This document shows, piece by piece, positions 8,187-17,135 of a stretch of DNA of 64,000 bases. The notes under the pieces are model-generated. The model made no database searches and was not told where the DNA came from. It was given only the letters and a program-made list of their open reading frames with translations. Origin of the DNA: Proteobacteria bacterium SG_bin6 (lineage in GTDB: Bacteria; Pseudomonadota; Alphaproteobacteria; Sphingomonadales; Sphingomonadaceae); the NCBI GenBank assembly GCA_002083435.1, contig LWDJ01000026.1:7697-71696 (forward strand), in the 5' to 3' direction. The translations under genes were made by a program, and so were the position numbers. Numbering within the stretch: the stretch's first letter is position 1; each line of letters begins with the position of its first letter.

Positions 8187-10773
8187 GCGCGCCCCCCGCC
8201 ATTTCCTTCAAGCGGTAGAGCGCTTCCAGGGCCTCGCGCGGCGAGAGTGCGTCGATATCGAGCGTGGCGAGCGCGTCGCGCAGCGCGTCGACTTCGCGCT
8301 CGGGCGCGGCAGCCGCGGCGGCGAACAGCGGCAGATCGTCGAGCCCCGCCGCGAGGCCGCCGGTCTTTTCGCGCCCGGCCTCCAGCTTGCCGAGCACCGC
8401 CTTCGCGCGCGCGATGGTCGTGGGCGGGAGCCCGGCGAGCCGCGCGACCGCCAGGCCATAGCTGCGGTCGGCGGGGCCGGGCGCGACCTCGTGGAGCAAT
8501 ACCAGCTCGCCCTTCCACTCGCGCGCTCGGACATGATGGAGCGAAAGCGCCTCGAATCGTTCCGCGAGCCGGGTAAGCTCATGATAATGCGTCGCGAACA
8601 GGCAGCGGCAGCGGTTCTGCTCGTGGATCGCCTCGACCACCGCCCAGGCGATGGCGAGCCCGTCATAGGTAGAGGTGCCGCGCCCGACCTCGTCGAGGAT
8701 CACGAAGCTGCGCGGCCCGGCCTGCGCCAGGATCGCGGCGGTTTCGACCATCTCGACCATGAAGGTTGAGCGCCCGCGCGCCAGATTGTCGGCGGCGCCG
8801 ACCCGGCTGAACAGCCTGTCGACCAGTCCCAACCGTGCTCGTGCCGCTGGAACGAAGCTTCCGGCCTGCGCGAGCACCGCGATCAGCGCGTTCTGGCGCA
8901 AAAAGGTCGATTTGCCGCCCATGTTCGGGCCGGAGACGAGCCAGAGCCGCGAGTCCTCGGAAAGGCGGCAGTCATTGGCGACGAAGCGCTCGCCGCTTTT
9001 CGCCAAGGCCGCCTCCACCACCGGGTGGCGTCCGCCCTCCACCTCGAAACAAGCCTGATCGACGAGCAGCGGCCGCGTCCAGCCACCCTCCGCCGCGCGC
9101 TCGGCGAGCCCGGCGGCGACGTCGAGCCGCGCGAGCGCGTCGGCGGTCGCGGCGATGGCCTCCCGCGCCGACAAAGCGAGCGCGGTCAGCTCCTCCAGAT
9201 GCGCCGCTTCCGCCGCGAGGGCATGGGCACCCGCTTGGGTCACCTTCAGCGCCGCCTCGTGCAGCGCCGGCGCGTTGAAGCGCACCGCGCCGGCCATCGT
9301 CTGGCGGTGGGTGAAGCCGCTCTCGGGCCGCATCAGGGCATCGCCGTGCTTCGCCGGAACCTCGATATGATAGCCCAGGACCGCGTTGTGCTTGATCTTG
9401 AGCGCCTGAATCCCGGTTTGCGCGCGATAGTCCGCTTCGAGCGCGGCGATCGCCCGCCGCCCGCCGGCACCCGCCGCGCGCAGATCGTCGAGCGCCGCGT
9501 CATAACCTTCGGCGATATAGCCGCCTTGCGCCGCGTCCACGGGTGGCGAGGGCACCAGCGCGCGGGCGAGCGTGTCGATCAGCGCGCCGTGGCCCTGCAG
9601 CTTTGGCGCGATTTCCGCGATCAAAGCGGGTGGCTCGGCGAGGCGCTGTAGCCGCTGGCCCAGCGTCCACGCCGCATCGAGCCCGTCGCGCAGCTGCCCC
9701 AGATCGCGTGGACCGCCGTGCCCGGCCGCCAGCCGCCCCAGCGCACGGCCGATATCGGGCGCCCGGCGCAGTTCGCCACGCAACCCTTCGCGGGCGCCGG
9801 CATCCTCGACCAGCCATTGCACCAGCTCGAGCCGCGCCTCGATCTTCGCTCGGTCCATCAGCGGCGCGGCGATGTCGGCGGCGAGCAGCCGCGCGCCCGC
9901 CCCCGTCACGGTGCGATCGACCGCGTCGAGCAAGCTCCCCTTGCGCCCGCCACCCTGTGCCTGGGTCAGTTCTAGGCTTTCGCGGGTCGCCGCGTCGATC
10001 GCCATCGCCTGCTCGCTGCGGCGCAGGACGGGCGGGCGTAGGAAGGGCAGGGCGCCTTTCGCGGTATGATCGAGATAAGCGATTAGTCCGCCGGCCGCCG
10101 CGAGCGCCGCCCGGCTGAACTGGCCAAACCCGTCCAGCGTCGCCACGCCGAGCAGCGCCTTCAGCCGCGCTTCGCCCCGGCCGCTATCGAAATCGGCGCG
10201 TGGGCGAAGGCGGGCGTCGGCGAGCGGACCGCCTTCCGCGGCGATGACTTCCGCCGCATTGAGTTGCGCCAGTTCGGCGCCCAGCGCGGTGGCGCTGGCC
10301 TCGATAATCTCGAACCGCCCGGTCGAAATGTCGGCGGCGGCGATCGCCACGCCACCTGCAGCCTCGCCCACCGCTACGCACCAATTCGCCACGCGCGCGT
10401 CGAGCAATGCTTCCTCGGTGAGCGTCCCCGCCGTCACCAGTCGCACGATCGCGCGCTGGACGAGCGCCTTGGAACCACGTGCTCGCCGCGCTTCCTCGGG
10501 GCTTTCGGTCTGCTCGGCGATGGCGACGCGGTGCCCGGCCTTGATCAGCCGCGCGAGATAGCCTTCCGCCGCATGCGCCGGCACCCCGCACATCGGCACC
10601 GCCTCCCCGCCATGCTCGCCGCGCGCGGTGAGCGCGATGTCGAGGCACGCACTGGCGATCTTCGCATCTTCGAAGAACAACTCGAAGAAATCGCCCATGC
10701 GATAGAAGAGCAGGCAATCCTCGGCCTCGGCCTTGAGCGCGAGATATTGCGCCATCATCGGGGTGGCGGTCAT
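8155..10773 (-). CDS. mutS: DNA mismatch repair protein MutS
   Basis: MutS binds mismatched or looped DNA and recruits MutL. The 872-residue protein has all expected parts: the mismatch-recognition N-terminus (QYLALKAEAEDCLLFYRMGDFFELFFEDA, including the F-x-E-type recognition region), connector and lever domains, and a C-terminal ATPase with Walker A GPNMGGKSTF (about residue 613), then the DNLARGRSTFMVEM signature and Walker B ILDEVGRGTSTYDGLA. The ATG at 10773 overlaps the stop codon of the upstream ParE-like toxin (ATGA), so mutS is probably translated from the toxin-antitoxin transcript. The 3' end overlaps the convergent Crp-type gene. Length and motifs are normal. Confidence 0.98.
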   Translation of the reverse strand: MTATPMMAQYLALKAEAEDCLLFYRMGDFFELFFEDAKIASACLDIALTARGEHGGEAVPMCGVPAHAAEGYLARLIKAGHRVAIAEQTESPEEARRARGSKALVQRAIVRLVTAGTLTEEALLDARVANWCVAVGEAAGGVAIAAADISTGRFEIIEASATALGAELAQLNAAEVIAAEGGPLADARLRPRADFDSGRGEARLKALLGVATLDGFGQFSRAALAAAGGLIAYLDHTAKGALPFLRPPVLRRSEQAMAIDAATRESLELTQAQGGGRKGSLLDAVDRTVTGAGARLLAADIAAPLMDRAKIEARLELVQWLVEDAGAREGLRGELRRAPDIGRALGRLAAGHGGPRDLGQLRDGLDAAWTLGQRLQRLAEPPALIAEIAPKLQGHGALIDTLARALVPSPPVDAAQGGYIAEGYDAALDDLRAAGAGGRRAIAALEADYRAQTGIQALKIKHNAVLGYHIEVPAKHGDALMRPESGFTHRQTMAGAVRFNAPALHEAALKVTQAGAHALAAEAAHLEELTALALSAREAIAATADALARLDVAAGLAERAAEGGWTRPLLVDQACFEVEGGRHPVVEAALAKSGERFVANDCRLSEDSRLWLVSGPNMGGKSTFLRQNALIAVLAQAGSFVPAARARLGLVDRLFSRVGAADNLARGRSTFMVEMVETAAILAQAGPRSFVILDEVGRGTSTYDGLAIAWAVVEAIHEQNRCRCLFATHYHELTRLAERFEALSLHHVRAREWKGELVLLHEVAPGPADRSYGLAVARLAGLPPTTIARAKAVLGKLEAGREKTGGLAAGLDDLPLFAAAAAAPEREVDALRDALATLDIDALSPREALEALYRLKEMAGGALTRPGREAGA

Positions 10774-11048
10774 GGGACGTCCCACAGACGCGCGGCATGG
10801 CGCACGCTCAGGATCGTAACGGTATCGCCGACGACTTCATACCGCAGGATGTAGGGCCGCACCGTTACAAGTTCCCGAGTTCCACCGCTCGCCGGCTGCC
10901 CTCCGTTAGGGAAAGTCGCCAAGCTTTCACCAAGATTCAAAAGCCGGATTGCGACGCGTTGCGCCGCGAACGGATCGAAAACGGCGATATAGCTAGCAAT
11001 CCGGTCGAGCTGCGTCAGCGCCTCGTTCAGCCAGACGACTTCAGCCAT
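10770..11048 (-). CDS. RelE/ParE-family toxin
   Basis: This 92-residue protein matches the ParE/RelE toxin fold: VVWLNEALTQLDRIASYIA helices, FPNGGQPASGGTRELVTVRPYILRYEV, and the C-terminal VTILSVRHAARLW that carries the usual basic residues. ParE toxins poison gyrase and RelE toxins cut mRNA; sequence alone favours the ParE branch. The gene is intact. Its start overlaps the end of the antitoxin frame by 22 bases, the usual TA arrangement, and its stop overlaps the mutS start. The antitoxin upstream appears frameshifted, which raises the question of how the toxin is kept in check. Confidence 0.85.
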   Translation of the reverse strand: MAEVVWLNEALTQLDRIASYIAVFDPFAAQRVAIRLLNLGESLATFPNGGQPASGGTRELVTVRPYILRYEVVGDTVTILSVRHAARLWDVP

Positions 11049-11210
11049 TCGAAGAACGGTTTGAAATCAGGCGTCCCCCAGGTTTTGAGCCAACGGCCAA
11101 CGATAGCATGGGAATGATATCGGCCTGCGGCATAATCGGCGCGCGCGCGCGACGGATGCGGCGATTGTCTCCTCATCGTCTTGCTCGAAGATGCCCGGCT
11201 CGTGCTTCAT
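11027..11210 (-). pseudogene. Antitoxin of the ParE-like toxin, frameshifted
   Basis: From ATG 11210 the frame reads MKHEPGIFEQDDEETIAASVARAR and then goes out of phase in a GC-dinucleotide run. The continuation ADYAAGRYHSHAIVGRWLK, then TWGTPDFKPFFEWLKSSG, is found in the frame reached by adding two bases (or removing one) in that run, and it ends at 11027, 22 bases inside the toxin gene. The H-x-x-V-x-x-WL-x-TWGTP ending is typical of small antitoxins paired with ParE. As written, the original frame stops after about 45 residues. A shorter product starting at an in-frame ATG near 11174 would carry only the C-terminal, toxin-binding half. It could be a true mutation, a slippery phase-variable tract, or a sequencing error. 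Confidence 0.65.
11139..11151. repeat. GC dinucleotide run at the antitoxin frameshift
   Basis: Bases 11139-11151 are an uninterrupted alternation of G and C (six GC units plus G). The two halves of the antitoxin reading frame meet here in different phases, so a gain or loss at this run explains the frameshift. Confidence 0.8.
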
Positions 11211-11273
11211 GGTGACCAACATAGACGCCACGCCCCCCCTTGGCTAGAAGCGCGGGCGAAGCGGAGGGAGCCT

Positions 11274-13535
11274 ATGTCCGAGGAAAGCAGCACGCAATTT
11301 TCCGATCGCGAGGCGCTGCGCTTCCATAGCGAGGGACGGCCCGGCAAGATCGAGGTGATCGCCTCCAAGCCGATGGCGACCCAACGTGACCTCGCGCTCG
11401 CTTATTCGCCCGGCGTCGCCGCGCCGGTGCGCGCGATCGCGGCGGACCCGGCAACCGCTTATGATTATACCGCCAAGGGCAATCTGGTCGCCGTCATCTC
11501 CAATGGCACCGCGATCCTGGGGCTCGGCAATCTGGGCGCACTCGCCGCCAAGCCGGTCATGGAAGGCAAGGCGGTGTTGTTCAAACGCTTCGCCGATGTC
11601 GATTCGATCGACATCGAGGTGAAGACCGAGGACGTGCAGCGCTTCATCGAGTGCGTCGAGCTGCTCGAACCCAGTTTCGGTGGGATCAATCTGGAGGACA
11701 TCAAGTCCCCCGAATGTTTCATCATCGAGCAAGCCCTGCGCGAACGGATGAACATTCCCGTGTTTCATGACGATCAGCACGGCACCGCGATCATCGCCGC
11801 CGCCGGCCTGATCAACGCGCTGCACCTTACCGGGCGCGACATCAAGGCGACCAAGGCGGTGATGCTCGGCGCGGGCGCGGCGGCGATCGCCTGCGCCGAA
11901 TTGATCAAGGCGATGGGGCTGCCGCACGACCAGCTGCTGATGGTCGACATGGAAGGCGTGATCTTCCAGGGCCGCGAGAAGTCGATGAACCAGTGGAAAT
12001 CGGCGCATGCCGTCGCCACCAGCGCGCGCACTCTCGCCGACGCGATCGAGGGGGCGGACGTGTTCTTCGGCCTCTCCGCCGCCAATGCGCTGCCGCCCGA
12101 ATTGCTCCAGAAGATGGCGCCGCGCCCGATCGTGTTCGCGATGGCGAACCCCGATCCGGAGATCATGCCAGATGTCGCCAAGCAGGTGCGGCCCGACGTG
12201 ATCATTGCCACCGGCCGTTCCGATTTCCCCAATCAGGTCAACAATGTCCTCGGCTTCCCTTTCATCTTCCGCGGCGCGCTCGATGTGCGCGCCACCGGCA
12301 TCAATGATGCGATGAAGATCGCCGCCGCGCAGGCGCTCGCCGAGCTCGCGCGCCAGCAGGTGCCCGAGGAGGTCGCGGTCGCTTATGGAGTGAAGCACCA
12401 GTTCGGCCCCGATTACATCATCCCCGCGCCGTTCGACCCGCGGCTGATGGAGATCGTACCCGCCGCCGTCGCGCAAGCGGCGATGGACTCAGGCGTCGCG
12501 ACCCGGCCGATCACCGATTTTGACTATTACCGCCACAGCCTGCGCGCGCGGCTCAATCCCACGACCTCGGTGCTCCAGCTCGCCTATGAAGGCGCCCGTG
12601 CGCGGCCCAAGCGGGTGCTGTTCGCGGAAGGCGAGGAGGAGGTCGTGCTGCGCGCGGCGATCGCCTTCAAGGAAGGCGGCTATGGCACCCCGGTGCTGGT
12701 GGGGCGCGACGACGTGCCCGATCGGCTCTGCGCGCTGGGGGTGACGGACCCGGAAAATTATGAGCTGCACAACAGCCGCAAATCGCCGCTCGTCCCCGCG
12801 ATGGTCGATTTCCTCTACGACCGTCTTCAGCGCCAGGGCTATTTGCGGCGCGATTGCGAGCGGATGATCAACCAGGATCGCAACACCTTCGGCGCGGTGA
12901 TGCTGCAGATGGGGCAGGCCGATGCGATGATCACCGGCATCACCCGCACTTACGCCCAGGCGCTGATCCAGGTGCGGCGGGTGATCGATGTCGCGGCGGG
13001 GCGCACGCCTTTCGGGGTGCATGTGCTCGTCGGGCAGAGCCATACCGTGTTCATGGCCGACACGACCGTGAACGAGCGTCCGAACGCCGAGCAGCTCGCC
13101 GACATCGCGGAAGGCACGGCGCAGGTCGCGCGGCGGATGGGGCACGAGCCGCGCGTCGCGTTCCTCAGCTATTCAACCTTCGGCAACCCCGAGGGGCGCT
13201 GGCTGGAGAATATCCGCGAGGCGGTGAAAGTGCTCGACGCGCGCGGGGCCGAGTTCGAATATGAAGGCGAAATGGCGCCCGATGTTGCGCTCAACCCGCA
13301 GCAATTGGCGAACTATCCGTTCGCGCGACTGTCCGGACCGGCGAATGTGCTCATCCTGCCGGGGCTGCAATCGGCCAATATCTCGGCCAAACTGCTGCGC
13401 GAGCTGGGCGGCGATTCGGTGATCGGGCCGATGCTGGTCGGCCTGGAAAAGCCCGTGCAGATCGCGCCGATGACCTCCACCGCGAGCGAGCTGATGACGC
13501 TCGCCGTGCTCGCGGCAGGGGGAATCGTGGAGTAG
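11274..13535 (+). CDS. maeB: NADP-dependent malic enzyme with C-terminal phosphotransacetylase domain
   Basis: The enzyme decarboxylates malate to pyruvate, feeding gluconeogenesis or making NADPH. The 753-residue protein has the malic domain first (YSPGVAAPVRAIA, YTAKGNLVAVISNGTAILGLGNLGALAAKPVMEGKA read in sequence, VFHDDQHGTAII with the metal-binding Asp pair, a Rossmann MLGAGAAAIA), then from about residue 430 a phosphotransacetylase-like domain (PKRVLFAEGEEEVVLRAA, ending in ASELMTLAVLAAGGI). This long MaeB form is normal for Proteobacteria; the PTA part is usually regulatory, binding acetyl-CoA, and not catalytic. ATG 11274 follows GGAGGGAG. It is divergent from the TA-mutS operon, with 63 bases between. 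Confidence 0.95.
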   Translation: MSEESSTQFSDREALRFHSEGRPGKIEVIASKPMATQRDLALAYSPGVAAPVRAIAADPATAYDYTAKGNLVAVISNGTAILGLGNLGALAAKPVMEGKAVLFKRFADVDSIDIEVKTEDVQRFIECVELLEPSFGGINLEDIKSPECFIIEQALRERMNIPVFHDDQHGTAIIAAAGLINALHLTGRDIKATKAVMLGAGAAAIACAELIKAMGLPHDQLLMVDMEGVIFQGREKSMNQWKSAHAVATSARTLADAIEGADVFFGLSAANALPPELLQKMAPRPIVFAMANPDPEIMPDVAKQVRPDVIIATGRSDFPNQVNNVLGFPFIFRGALDVRATGINDAMKIAAAQALAELARQQVPEEVAVAYGVKHQFGPDYIIPAPFDPRLMEIVPAAVAQAAMDSGVATRPITDFDYYRHSLRARLNPTTSVLQLAYEGARARPKRVLFAEGEEEVVLRAAIAFKEGGYGTPVLVGRDDVPDRLCALGVTDPENYELHNSRKSPLVPAMVDFLYDRLQRQGYLRRDCERMINQDRNTFGAVMLQMGQADAMITGITRTYAQALIQVRRVIDVAAGRTPFGVHVLVGQSHTVFMADTTVNERPNAEQLADIAEGTAQVARRMGHEPRVAFLSYSTFGNPEGRWLENIREAVKVLDARGAEFEYEGEMAPDVALNPQQLANYPFARLSGPANVLILPGLQSANISAKLLRELGGDSVIGPMLVGLEKPVQIAPMTSTASELMTLAVLAAGGIVE

Positions 13536-13601
13536 GGGCGGAAACGCTCAAGGTTATTCAGCCTCGGGCCATCTGGCGGCGGCTAGGCGTTGTCGCCCGC
13601 G

Positions 13602-14219
13602 ATGGACAATATCCCCGAACTCTCCGGTCATTGGCCGCTGATCGCCGCGATCGTGGCGGGCTTCGTCCTCCTGCGCCTGCTTCGGCGGGTGCCGGTGCTC
13701 GGCACGCTGATCTCGCTCGCCAGCTGGAGCGTGGCGATCGTACTGCTGGTGGTGATGATCGACCAGCGCCAGCGGTTCGACCCCTATCTGGCGCGGCTGA
13801 GCCAAGCCTTCGGCCTCGAAGGCCAGCGGGTCGAGGGGCGCGAGCTGCGGGTCAAGATGGCGCCCGACGGCCATTTCTGGGTACGTGCGCGGATCGGCGG
13901 GGTGGAGAAGCGGCTGTTGATTGATAGCGGCGCGACCGTCACCGCGCTCTCGCCCGATACGGCGGCGGCCGCCGGCCTCACGCTCAATGACGAACTGTTT
14001 CCGGTGATCCTGCGCACCGCCAACGGCGCGGTGCGCGCGCAGACCGCGCAAGTGCCCGAACTCCGCCTGGGCAACATCGTCGCGCGCGATCTGCCGGTGG
14101 TGGTCGCGCCTGCATTCGACGGGGTGAATGTGCTCGGGATGAACTTCCTGTCGCGCTTGAAGAGCTGGCGCGTGGAGGGCCGCACCCTCATCATGGAGCC
14201 ACACCACCCGCAGGCTTAA
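13602..14219 (+). CDS. Membrane-anchored retropepsin-like aspartic protease
   Basis: This 205-residue protein has two hydrophobic segments near the N-terminus (about residues 13-28 and 40-58), a linker, and then a single retropepsin-like domain with the catalytic motif LLIDSGATVTALS (about residue 105) and the partner VNVLGMNFLSRLKSW, as in the TIGR02281 clan-AA family of alphaproteobacteria. One catalytic Asp per chain means it must dimerise. The protease domain most likely faces the periplasm. Substrates are unknown. The start ATG 13602 (MDNIPEL) is chosen over an in-frame codon at 13590 because it fits the domain better. The last four bases overlap the end of the convergent SDR gene. Confidence 0.82.
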   Translation: MDNIPELSGHWPLIAAIVAGFVLLRLLRRVPVLGTLISLASWSVAIVLLVVMIDQRQRFDPYLARLSQAFGLEGQRVEGRELRVKMAPDGHFWVRARIGGVEKRLLIDSGATVTALSPDTAAAAGLTLNDELFPVILRTANGAVRAQTAQVPELRLGNIVARDLPVVVAPAFDGVNVLGMNFLSRLKSWRVEGRTLIMEPHHPQA

Positions 14220-15004
14220 GCGTCGATCGACGTCCCCAGCGCCGCGTGGACTAGGCCGCCATCGACCGTGATCGTCTCGCCGATCACGTAATCCCCCGCG
14301 CGGCTCGCCAGGTAGATCGCCGCGCCCGCCATATCCTCGTCCACGCCGATGCGCTTGGCCGGAATCCCTTGCGCAACCGCATCCCCATGGTCGCGCGCGG
14401 CGCGGTTCATCTCGCTCGCGAAGGCGCCGGGGGCGATCGAGGTGACGTTGATCGCGTCGCGGATCAGCCGCGCCGCCATCCGCTTGGTGAGGTAGATCAG
14501 CGCCGATTTGGAGGCGTGATAGCTGTAAGTCTCCCACGGGTTCAGCCGTTGGCCGTCGATCGAGGTGATGTTGATCACCTTGGCCGGGCGCTGGCGCGAG
14601 GCGGCCGCCTTGAGCGGCTCGTAGAGTGCTTGCGTCAGGAAGAAGGGGGACTTCACGTTAAGATCCATCACCTTGTCCCAGCCTTTTTCGGGAAAGGCCT
14701 CGAACGGTTCGCCCCAAGCGGCGCCGGCATTGTTCACGAGGATGTCGAGCTTCTGCTCATGCTCGGCGAATTGGGCGGCGAGCTCCTTGCAGCCGGCGAC
14801 GGTCGACACGTCTTGCGGCAGCGCGATGCAGTTCTCGCCCAGTTCCTCGGCGGCTGCAAAGCACGCATCGGCCTTGCGCGCGCTGATATAGACCTTGGCC
14901 CCCTGGGCGATGAAGCCAGCCGCGATCATCTTGCCGATCCCGCGCGAGCCGCCCGTCACCAGCGCGATGCGGCCATCGAGGCGGAACAGGGTGGTGGTGT
15001 CCAT
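14216..15004 (-). CDS. Short-chain dehydrogenase/reductase (FabG-like SDR)
   Basis: This 262-residue SDR has TGGSRGIG (cofactor), NNAG, Ser with YHASK (catalytic triad) and a C-terminal DYVIGETITVDGGLVHA typical of FabG-like enzymes. The KVYISARKADAC region lacks an acidic residue and suggests NADP(H). ATG 15004 follows GGAGAG at nine bases. It lies 26 bases downstream of the acyl-CoA dehydrogenase on the same strand, so the two probably act together on an acyl-CoA substrate, for example reducing or oxidising a hydroxyacyl intermediate. That role is inferred from context only. Confidence 0.87.
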   Translation of the reverse strand: MDTTTLFRLDGRIALVTGGSRGIGKMIAAGFIAQGAKVYISARKADACFAAAEELGENCIALPQDVSTVAGCKELAAQFAEHEQKLDILVNNAGAAWGEPFEAFPEKGWDKVMDLNVKSPFFLTQALYEPLKAAASRQRPAKVINITSIDGQRLNPWETYSYHASKSALIYLTKRMAARLIRDAINVTSIAPGAFASEMNRAARDHGDAVAQGIPAKRIGVDEDMAGAAIYLASRAGDYVIGETITVDGGLVHAALGTSIDA

Positions 15005-15030
15005 TCGCTTTCTCTCCCGGATTGCAGGCG

Positions 15031-16176
15031 TCACCCGCCGCGCTTCATCGTCTCACGCGCGATGATCAGCTGCTGGATCTGGCTGGTGCCCTCATAGATG
15101 CGGAACAGCCGCACGTCGCGGTACAGTCGCTCGATTCCATAATCGGCGATATAGCCGGCGCCGCCGTAGATTTGGACCGCGCGGTCGGCGACACGGCCGA
15201 CCATCTCGCTCGCGAAGAGTTTCGCGGCGGACGATTCGAGCACCACATCCTCACCGCGATCCTTGGCCGCCGCCGTCTCCAGCACCAGCGCACGCGCTGC
15301 CAGGCATTCGGTCTTCGAATCGGCGATCATCGCCTGGATCAGCTGATGCTCGGCGATTGGCTTGCCGAACTGGCGGCGGTCGCCGGCATAGGCGACGCAA
15401 TCGGCGATCAGCCGCTCGGCCACGCCGACGCACACCGCGGATATGTGCAGCCGCCCGCGATCGAGCACGCGCATCGCGATCTTGAAGCCCTCGCCTTCCG
15501 TGCCCAGCCGGTTCGCGGCGGGCACCGCCACGTCATCGAAATTGACGTCGGCGACCTTGGCGCCCTTCTGCCCCATCTTCTTCTCGGGCTCGCCAATTGA
15601 GACGCCCGCCAGATCGCGCGGAACGAGGAAGGCCGAGACGCCCCGCCCGCCGGGCTCGTCGCCGGTGCGCGCCATCACCGTGAACAGGTCTGCCTTGTCG
15701 GCATTGGTGATGTAGCGCTTGGTGCCCGACAGACGGTAGACGTCGCCATCGCGCACTGCGCGCGTCTTCACCGCCCCGGAATCGCTGCCGACATCGGGTT
15801 CGGTGAGCGCGAAGCTGGTGACGATCTCGCCGCTGGCGATGCGCGGCAGCCAATGCGCCTTCTGCTCGGCGCTGCCCGCCATCACCAGCCCCTGGCTGCC
15901 GATGCCGACATTGGTGCCGAAGGTCGAGCGGAAGGCGGGGGTAGTGTGGCCGAGCTCGGTAGCGACGCGGCATTCCTCGAGCATGGTGAGGCCCAGCCCG
16001 CCAAACTCCTCGGCGATCGACAGGCCGAACAGGCCGAGCTCGCGCATTTCCTGGACGATCGCCGACGGGATTTCGTCAGCGGCCTCCACCTCGCCCTCCA
16101 GGGGCCGCAGCCGTTCGCGGACGAAGCGGCGCACGGTCTCGATCAGCTGGTCGAACGTTTCGGCGTCGAGTGCCAT
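15031..16176 (-). CDS. Acyl-CoA dehydrogenase
   Basis: This is a flavin enzyme that introduces an alpha-beta double bond into acyl-CoA and passes electrons to ETF. The 381 residues cover the whole family: the N-terminal helical domain, the FAD-binding signature FALTEPDVGSDSGAVKTRA, the middle beta domain, DRRQFGKPIAEHQLIQAMIAD, and the C-terminal QIYGGAGYIADYGIERLYRDVRLFRIYEGTSQIQ read as two signatures; the Glu of RIYEGTS is the usual catalytic base. It resembles medium or short-chain enzymes; the exact substrate is not readable. A GGAGAGG site precedes the ATG. It heads a two-gene unit with the FabG-like SDR and is divergent from another SDR and a transporter. Confidence 0.93.
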   Translation of the reverse strand: MALDAETFDQLIETVRRFVRERLRPLEGEVEAADEIPSAIVQEMRELGLFGLSIAEEFGGLGLTMLEECRVATELGHTTPAFRSTFGTNVGIGSQGLVMAGSAEQKAHWLPRIASGEIVTSFALTEPDVGSDSGAVKTRAVRDGDVYRLSGTKRYITNADKADLFTVMARTGDEPGGRGVSAFLVPRDLAGVSIGEPEKKMGQKGAKVADVNFDDVAVPAANRLGTEGEGFKIAMRVLDRGRLHISAVCVGVAERLIADCVAYAGDRRQFGKPIAEHQLIQAMIADSKTECLAARALVLETAAAKDRGEDVVLESSAAKLFASEMVGRVADRAVQIYGGAGYIADYGIERLYRDVRLFRIYEGTSQIQQLIIARETMKRGG

Positions 16177-16313
16177 AACCTCTCCTTGATCGCGCGCCAG
16201 CTAGCCCGGGAGCGCCACACGGTGCAACCCCGTGCGCCAAACCGCAAATTCAAAAGTCGGGCGATTGACCGGGCTCGGCCCCATACTATGCTACCCAAAA
16301 ACGGGAGAGGCGG

Positions 16314-17135
16314 ATGCGGTACGCGGGCAAGCGCGCGGTAGTGACAGGGGGTGCGTCGGGCATTGGCCTTGCCACCGCGCGACGATTGGCGGCCGAGGGC
16401 GCTGAGGTGATGATCGCCGATATCGACCCTGCCGGGGCGGAGATCGCCGCCGCCGAGGGCTTCGCCTTCCGGCATTGCGACGTGCTCGACGAGGCCGCGA
16501 TCATCGCGCTGCTCGAGGCGGCCGACGCCGAGGGCGGGATTGATCTGCTGGTGAACAACGCGGGGGCCGGCGGCGCGCGCGAGACGATCGACGCGATCAG
16601 CGCGGATGGGTGGGATTTCACGCAGAACCTGCTGCTGCGCTCGGTCGCGCTCGGCATCCGCCATGTCGCGCCGCTGATGGCGAAGCGGGGCGGCGGTGCG
16701 ATCGTCAACACCGCTTCGGTTGCCGCGCTACAGACCGGCGCCGCGCCCACCGCTTATTCGGTCGCCAAGGCCGGCGTGCTGCATTTGACCCATCTCGCCG
16801 CCGCCGATCTCGCCCGGCATGGCATCCGGGTGAACGCGGTGTGCCCCGGCTTCATCGTCACCAACATCTTCACCCGGGCGGTGGGAATGGAAGGCGAGAC
16901 ACAAACCAAGGCCAACGCAACCATCGCGCACATCGCCACGACCGCGCAGCCGATCCAGCGCGCCGGCCGGCCCGAGGACATCGCCGCCGCGATCGCCTTT
17001 CTGGGGAGCGAGGATGCGAGCTTCGTCACCGGTGCGCATCTGGTCGCCGATGGCGGCATCACGCTCGGGCCGCGCCACAGCTGGGATCCGCAGACCCCGT
17101 CACTGTTCGCGATGCTCGAGGCGTTCAAGCAATGA
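16314..17135 (+). CDS. Short-chain dehydrogenase/reductase (SDR)
   Basis: This 273-residue classical SDR carries TGGASGIG near residue 11, an acidic VMIADID that suggests NAD(H), NNAG, YSVAKAG as the catalytic YxxxK, and VTGAHLVADGGITLG at the C-terminus. The GGAGAGG site is ten bases upstream. The stop overlaps the start of the following transporter (ATGA), so the two are coupled. With the divergent acyl-CoA dehydrogenase pair this looks like part of a catabolic cluster, but the compound is unknown. Confidence 0.88.
   Translation: MRYAGKRAVVTGGASGIGLATARRLAAEGAEVMIADIDPAGAEIAAAEGFAFRHCDVLDEAAIIALLEAADAEGGIDLLVNNAGAGGARETIDAISADGWDFTQNLLLRSVALGIRHVAPLMAKRGGGAIVNTASVAALQTGAAPTAYSVAKAGVLHLTHLAAADLARHGIRVNAVCPGFIVTNIFTRAVGMEGETQTKANATIAHIATTAQPIQRAGRPEDIAAAIAFLGSEDASFVTGAHLVADGGITLGPRHSWDPQTPSLFAMLEAFKQ

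Noticed and set aside
11139..11151. GC run as a CRISPR or satellite repeat
   Set aside because: It is a short dinucleotide run inside a coding frame with no spacers or flanking copies.
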